A DNA stretch of 64,000 nt from Bradyrhizobium guangxiense (GTDB taxonomy: Bacteria; Pseudomonadota; Alphaproteobacteria; Rhizobiales; Xanthobacteraceae), in contig NZ_CP022219.1 of the NCBI RefSeq assembly GCF_004114915.1, positions 6,664,501 through 6,728,500 of the forward strand, in the 5' to 3' direction. Both the position numbers and the translations under genes were made by a program. The first letter of the stretch is position 1; each line of letters opens with the position of its first letter. Under the pieces are notes generated by a model. It was not told where the DNA came from and searched no databases. It worked only from the letters and a program-made list of their open reading frames with translations. Below, in pieces: positions 59,621 to 64,000 of the stretch.

Positions 59621-60826
59621 ATGAGTTCTGAAGCCGCCACAGGTGCCATGAGCGGATTGCGCGTCATCGATCTCACGCGCGTGCTCGGCGGTCCCTACTG
59701 CACCCAGATCCTCGCCGACCATGGCGCCGACGTCATCAAGGTCGAGCCGCCCGCGGGCGACGAAGTGCGCGAATGGGGACCTCCCTTCCACGAGGAGGAC
59801 GCGGCCTATTTCGTCGGCATCAACCGCAACAAGCGCTCCATCGGCCTCGACCTCGCCTCCGAGGGCGGCCGCATCGTGCTGCTCAAGATGCTGGAGACCG
59901 CCGACGTCCTGATCGAGAATTTCAAGCCGGGCACGCTGGAGAAATGGGGCATCGGCAACGACGTCCTCAGCAAGAAATTCCCGCGCCTGGTGCACTGCCG
60001 GATCTGCGGCTTCGGCGCCGACGGTCCGCGCGGCGGCAATCCCGGCTACGACGCCATCATCCAGGCCATGACCGGCATGATCGCCGCGACCGGCTCGCCC
60101 GAGAGCGGGCCGATGCGGATCGGCGTGCCGCTGGTCGACATCACCACGGGCCTTTATGCCGCGATCGGAATCCTAATGGCACTGTCGGAGCGGCAGCGCT
60201 CGGGCAAGGGCCAGTTCCTGGAGACCACGCTGTACGAGACCGGCCTTGCCATCATGCATCCGCACACCGCGAACTATTTCATGCATGGCAAGCCGCCCTC
60301 GCTCACCGGCAACGAGCATCCGAACCTTGTGCCTTACGCGATCTTCCCGACCAAGACCGACAACATCTTCATCGGCGTCGGCAATGACGGCACCTTCCGC
60401 AAGCTCGCCAAGGAGATCGGCAAGCCCGAGCTCGGCACCGATCCGCGCTTTGCCCGCAACAAGGACCGCATCGCCAATCGCGAGGCGCTGCGCGCCGAGC
60501 TGGCCGCCGTGTTCAGCCAGCACGAGGCCGAGCCGCTGTGCAATCGCCTGCTGGCAGCGGGCCTGCCCGCGGGGCCCGTGCAGAAGATCGACCAGGCGCT
60601 GACCAACGCGCACACGATCGCACGCGGCGACATCATCGAGAAGGACTGGTACAAAGGCGTCGCCTCGCCGATCCGGCTCGATCGCAGCAAGCCGAGCCTG
60701 CGCCGGCTGCCGCCGAAATTCAGCCAGCACGCGGCCGAGGTGCTCGGCGAGTTCGGCTACTCCAAGGCCGAGATCGACGCGATGGTCGCGAAGGGCACCG
60801 TCTGCGGCCCCGAGCGCAAGCGCTGA
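59621..60826 (+). CDS. CaiB/BaiF family CoA transferase (class III)
   Basis: 401 residues. These enzymes move CoA between carboxylic acids through acyl-enzyme anhydrides. The start is canonical: GLRVIDLTRVLGGPYCTQILADHGADVIKVEPPAGDEVREWGPPF. The catalytic Asp is probably in GVPLVDITTGLYAAIGILMAL near residue 170. The C-terminal part (PSLRRLPPKFSQHAAEVLGEFGYSKAEIDAMVAKG) is typical. The acid substrate cannot be told; no partner genes are beside it. Confidence 0.93.
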   Translation: MSSEAATGAMSGLRVIDLTRVLGGPYCTQILADHGADVIKVEPPAGDEVREWGPPFHEEDAAYFVGINRNKRSIGLDLASEGGRIVLLKMLETADVLIENFKPGTLEKWGIGNDVLSKKFPRLVHCRICGFGADGPRGGNPGYDAIIQAMTGMIAATGSPESGPMRIGVPLVDITTGLYAAIGILMALSERQRSGKGQFLETTLYETGLAIMHPHTANYFMHGKPPSLTGNEHPNLVPYAIFPTKTDNIFIGVGNDGTFRKLAKEIGKPELGTDPRFARNKDRIANREALRAELAAVFSQHEAEPLCNRLLAAGLPAGPVQKIDQALTNAHTIARGDIIEKDWYKGVASPIRLDRSKPSLRRLPPKFSQHAAEVLGEFGYSKAEIDAMVAKGTVCGPERKR

Positions 60827-60974
60827 GGCCGCCACCTCCGTTCAACGAATGATGCCGCACTGCGGCGCGGGCACGATAGTGCAGCGCGAACGGAGGAGGC
60901 TGCCCGCAGCGTCTTCGCCTATTTGACGACTTCCCATTTAGCAGCGCTTGCTGCTTTCGTTTCTCCCGCTTACA

Positions 60975-60992
60975 CAGTCATGTGAACGTCAT
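60975..60992 (+). promoter_or_regulatory. Pho box upstream of ugpB
   Basis: CAGTCAT (60975-60981), 4 bases, then ACGTCAT (60986-60992): 11 of 14 bases match the direct repeat CTGTCAT-N4-CTGTCAT bound by PhoB, with the correct 11-base period. It lies 54 bases before the ugpB start. ugp genes are phosphate-controlled in E. coli and rhizobia. Confidence 0.65.
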
Positions 60993-61046
60993 ATGGCGCT
61001 GCTAGCGCAAGCGCTTCTTTATTGACGGGCAAGGGAGGTTTTCTTG

Positions 61047-62363
61047 ATGGCTCTTCGACATTTTGGCACCGCTGCTGCTGTTGCACTCGCGGTTGGTCTC
61101 GGCGCTTCGCCGGCGCTGGCCGTGACGGAAATCCAGTGGTGGCACGCGATGACCGGCGCCAACAACGACGTCATCGTCAAGCTGGCGAACGATTTCAACG
61201 CGTCGCAGACCGACTACAAGGTGATCCCGACCTACAAGGGCAACTACCCCGATACGATGAATGCCGGCATCGCCGCATTCCGCGCCGGCAACGCCCCGCA
61301 CATCATGCAGGTGTTCGAAGTCGGCACCGCGACCATGATGGCCGCGACCGGCGCCGTGAAGCCAGTCTACAAGCTGATGGCCGAGACCGGCGAAAAGTTC
61401 GATCCCAAGGCCTATCTGCCCGCGATCACCGGCTACTACTCGACCTCGAAGGGCGAGATGCTGTCGTTCCCGTTCAACTCGTCGTCGACCGTGATGTGGG
61501 TCAATCTCGACGAGCTGAAGAAGGCCAATGTCGAGATCCCCAAAACCTGGCCCGACGTGTTCGCCGCGGCCAAGAAGCTCCATGACAACGGTCATGCCAC
61601 CTGCGGCTTCTCCAACTCCTGGATCACCTGGGTCAATCTCGAGCAGCTCTCGGCCTGGCACAACGTGCCGCTGTCGAGCAAGGCCAACGGCCTCGACGGC
61701 TTCGACACCGTGCTCGAGTTCAATGGCCCGCTGCAGGTCAAGCATCTCGAGAAGCTGGTCGAGCTGCAGAAGGACAAGACCTACGATTATGCCGGCCGCA
61801 CCAACACCGGCGAAGGCCGCTTCACCTCGGGTGAATGCCCGCTCTACCTGACCTCCTCGGCGTTCTTCGGCAACGTCAAGGCCCAGGCCAAGTTCAACTT
61901 CACGGCGGTGCCGATGCCCTACTACCCGGACGTCAAGGGCGCGCCGCAGAACTCGATCATCGGCGGCGCTTCGCTCTGGGTCATGGGCGGCAAGCCGGCC
62001 GACGATTACAAGGGCGTTGCAAAATTCCTGACCTTCCTCTCCGACACCGATCGTCAGGTCTACATCCACAAGGCCTCGGGCTATCTGCCGATCACCAAGG
62101 CGGCTTACGAGAAGGCCAAGGCCGAAGGCTTCTACAAGGACCAGCCCTATCTCGAGACCCCGCTGCTCGAGCTGACCAACAAGGAGCCGACCGAAAACTC
62201 GCGTGGTCTGCGCCTCGGCAACATGGTCCAGCTGCGTGACGTCTGGTCGGAAGAGATCGAGCAGGCGCTCGCCGGCAAGAAGACCGCCAAGCAGGCGCTG
62301 GATGCGGCCGTCGAGCGCGGCAACACCATGCTGCGGCAGTTCGAAAAGACCGCCGTAAAGTAA
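61047..62363 (+). CDS. ugpB: sn-glycerol-3-phosphate ABC transporter, periplasmic binding protein
   Basis: 438 residues from ATG 61047 with GGGAGG 8 bases upstream. A signal peptide ([20 protein letters not shown]) leads into [55 protein letters not shown] and [19 protein letters not shown] follow, the UgpB pattern. It captures glycerol-3-phosphate and its diesters for phosphorus and carbon supply. First gene of ugpB-ugpA-ugpE. Confidence 0.96.
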   Translation: MALRHFGTAAAVALAVGLGASPALAVTEIQWWHAMTGANNDVIVKLANDFNASQTDYKVIPTYKGNYPDTMNAGIAAFRAGNAPHIMQVFEVGTATMMAATGAVKPVYKLMAETGEKFDPKAYLPAITGYYSTSKGEMLSFPFNSSSTVMWVNLDELKKANVEIPKTWPDVFAAAKKLHDNGHATCGFSNSWITWVNLEQLSAWHNVPLSSKANGLDGFDTVLEFNGPLQVKHLEKLVELQKDKTYDYAGRTNTGEGRFTSGECPLYLTSSAFFGNVKAQAKFNFTAVPMPYYPDVKGAPQNSIIGGASLWVMGGKPADDYKGVAKFLTFLSDTDRQVYIHKASGYLPITKAAYEKAKAEGFYKDQPYLETPLLELTNKEPTENSRGLRLGNMVQLRDVWSEEIEQALAGKKTAKQALDAAVERGNTMLRQFEKTAVK

Positions 62364-62410
62364 GACGATCAGCGGCAGGCCGTCAAAGCGGCCTGCCGCT
62401 CCGGGGCATC

Positions 62411-63292
62411 ATGCAAAAGCAAGCCATTTTCCAATCCAAGCTGTTGCCTTACGCGCTGGTTGCGCCGCAGCTCGCGGTCGTCCTGATTTTCTTCTACTGG
62501 CCGGCCCTGCAGGCCGTGATCCAGTCCTTCCTGCTGCAGGACGCTTTCGGCCTGTCGACCAGCTTCGTCTGGTTCGATAATTACGTCGAGCTGTTCAGGG
62601 ATGCCGCTTATTTCGAAGCGATCCTGCGCACCTTCTTCTTCTCGTTCGCCATCGCCGCGTCGTCGCTGTCCTTTGCGCTGCTGCTCGCCGTGATGGCGGA
62701 CAAGCCGCTGCGCGGCTCGATGCTCTACCGGACGCTCCTCATCTGGCCCTATGCGGTGGCTCCGCCGGTGGTCGGCGTGCTCTGGATCTTCATGCTGCAT
62801 CCGTCCCTCGGCGTGCTCTCGCGCTACCTGCGCGCCCTCGGCATCGACTGGAATCCGTTGCTCGATGGCGATCAGGCCGCAACGCTGATCATCATCGCCG
62901 CCGCCTGGAAGCAGATCTCCTACAATTTCCTGTTCTTCCTCGCCGGCCTGCAGAGCATCCCGAAGAGCGTGCTCGAGGCCGCCGCGATCGACGGCGCGCG
63001 CCCGATGCGGCGGTTCTGGACCGTGACCTTCCCGCTGCTGTCCCCGACCATCTTCTTTCTCCTGGTCGTCAACATCGTCTATGCCTTCTTCGACACCTTC
63101 GGCATCATCGACACCATGACCCGCGGCGGGCCCGGCAAGTCGACGGAGACGCTGGTCTACAAGGTCTATTCCGACGGTCTGCTCGGCGGCAATCTCGGCA
63201 GCTCGGCGGCGCAATCGGTGATCCTGATGATCATGGTCATCGTGCTGACGGGAATCCAGTTCCGCTTCGTCGAACGCAAGGTGACGTACTGA
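62411..63292 (+). CDS. ugpA: sn-glycerol-3-phosphate ABC transporter permease UgpA
   Basis: 293 residues, six transmembrane helices of the MalF type. Helix 1 is [20 protein letters not shown]. The EAA loop that meets the ATPase is [28 protein letters not shown]. It overlaps ugpE by one base (TGATG), so they are translationally coupled. Confidence 0.96.
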   Translation: MQKQAIFQSKLLPYALVAPQLAVVLIFFYWPALQAVIQSFLLQDAFGLSTSFVWFDNYVELFRDAAYFEAILRTFFFSFAIAASSLSFALLLAVMADKPLRGSMLYRTLLIWPYAVAPPVVGVLWIFMLHPSLGVLSRYLRALGIDWNPLLDGDQAATLIIIAAAWKQISYNFLFFLAGLQSIPKSVLEAAAIDGARPMRRFWTVTFPLLSPTIFFLLVVNIVYAFFDTFGIIDTMTRGGPGKSTETLVYKVYSDGLLGGNLGSSAAQSVILMIMVIVLTGIQFRFVERKVTY

Positions 63293-64000
63293 TGGTCGAG
63301 GAAGAGGGCTTCCGGCGCTACGTCGCCCATTTCATCCTCTGGATCGGGATCGCGATCGTCGCGTTCCCCGTCTACATCGCGATCATCGCTTCGACCCAGG
63401 AGAACGCGCTGATCGCGAACGGGCAGATGTCCCTGCTGCCGGGCGGTCATTTCTTCGAGACCTACTACCAGACGATCTTCGTCGGCACGAGCGGCTCGAC
63501 CCGCGAGCCGGTCGGCAACATGATGCTGAACTCGCTGGTGATGGCGCTGATGATCGCGGTCGGCAAGATCGCGATCTCGATCATCTCGGCCTATGCGATC
63601 GTGTATTTCCGCTTTCCGTTCCGGATGCCGATCTTCTGGCTGATCTTCATCACCCTGATGCTGCCGGTCGAGGTGCGCATCTATCCGACCTACAAGATCG
63701 TCGCCGACCTGCACATGCTCGACAGCTATGCGGGCCTGGCGCTGCCGCTGATCGCCTCGGCCACGGCGACGCTGCTGTTCCGCCAGTTCTTCATGACCGT
63801 GCCGGACGAGCTATTGGAAGCCTCGCGCATCGACGGCGCCGGCCCGTTGCGCTTCTTCTGGGATACGCTGCTGCCGCTGTCGCGCACCAACATGGCGGCG
63901 CTGTTCGTGATCCTGTTCATCCTCGGCTGGAATCAATATCTCTGGCCGCTGCTGATCACCACGCGCGACGACATGCAGACCATCCAGGTCGGCATCCGCA
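63292..64000 (+). CDS. ugpE: sn-glycerol-3-phosphate ABC transporter permease UgpE (5' part)
   Basis: The frame opens with ATG 63292 and runs off the right edge: 236 residues seen of about 280. The start is [20 protein letters not shown], then MalG-type helices (FPVYIAIIASTQ, then MMLNSLVMALMIAVGKIAISIISAYAI). The EAA loop is DELLEASRIDGAGPLRFFWDTLLPLS. The second permease of the ugp transporter. The ATPase gene ugpC is expected just beyond the window. Confidence 0.95.
   Translation, partial: MVEEEGFRRYVAHFILWIGIAIVAFPVYIAIIASTQENALIANGQMSLLPGGHFFETYYQTIFVGTSGSTREPVGNMMLNSLVMALMIAVGKIAISIISAYAIVYFRFPFRMPIFWLIFITLMLPVEVRIYPTYKIVADLHMLDSYAGLALPLIASATATLLFRQFFMTVPDELLEASRIDGAGPLRFFWDTLLPLSRTNMAALFVILFILGWNQYLWPLLITTRDDMQTIQVGIR

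Overview
The window looks like chromosomal core DNA of a Bradyrhizobium-type alphaproteobacterium. Five things point there: GC-rich sequence with strong C/G third-position bias; a 163-residue Irr with Gly-Cys-Pro at Cys29 and a His triplet at 117-119, as described for Bradyrhizobium japonicum Irr; a DivL-type kinase with Tyr replacing the phospho-accepting His; the alphaproteobacterial gene orders divL-tsaE/amgK-murU-addBA-trxA and aroA-cmk-rpsA-sppA-ihfB-lapA-trpFBA-accD-folC; and many palindromic intergenic repeats of the kind scattered through Bradyrhizobium genomes. I see no prophage, insertion sequence or CRISPR array.

Layout. Bases 1-8.4 kb hold the translation/RNA cluster nusA(3' end)-ylxR-infB-rbfA-truB-rpsO-pnp (+). 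Bases 8.5-13.9 kb hold katG (-) divergent from oxyR (+), an acetyltransferase, a secreted unknown and a glutathione S-transferase. Bases 14-17.6 kb hold the unsaturated fatty-acid genes fabA-fabB-fabI (-) divergent from irr (+). Bases 17.8-25.7 kb are mixed: an SH3 protein, a 2-hydroxyacid dehydrogenase, a DUF3303 protein, a MoeB/ThiF-like enzyme, a secreted pseudo-protease pair, gamma-glutamyltransferase and an orphan ParA. Bases 25.8-31.1 kb hold mutM (-) and ubiE-ubiB-coaBC-dut (+). Bases 31.3-45 kb hold divL-tsaE/amgK-pilZ-murU-addB-addA-trxA and an ATP-dependent DNA ligase (+). Bases 45-57.2 kb (-) hold a phosphoesterase and the long aroA-to-folC series. Bases 57.3-64 kb hold a TIGR02300 gene, tRNA-Ala(GGC), a broken GIY-YIG gene, ohrR/ohr, a CoA transferase and the start of the ugp glycerol-3-phosphate ABC transporter.

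The most notable observation is at coaBC. The CoA-biosynthesis enzyme carries at its N-terminus a complete FitA/VapB-like ribbon-helix-helix DNA-binding domain, the kind normally found as an antitoxin. Two perfect 8-3-8 inverted repeats with near-identical half-sites lie just upstream of its start codon. No toxin gene is nearby. This suggests an antitoxin domesticated into a self-regulating metabolic enzyme. The CoaC half also seems to lack the canonical active-site Cys.

Other candidate regulatory links are a Pho box before ugpB, an ICE-like half-conserved site before irr, paired operator-like repeats between ohrR and ohr, a perfect palindrome before ggt, and hairpins in the infB-rbfA gap and the pnp leader. 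Eleven intergenic palindromic repeat loci were located; one abuts the tRNA gene and precedes the GIY-YIG pseudogene. All assignments are by eye from sequence and remembered family features; no database search was run.
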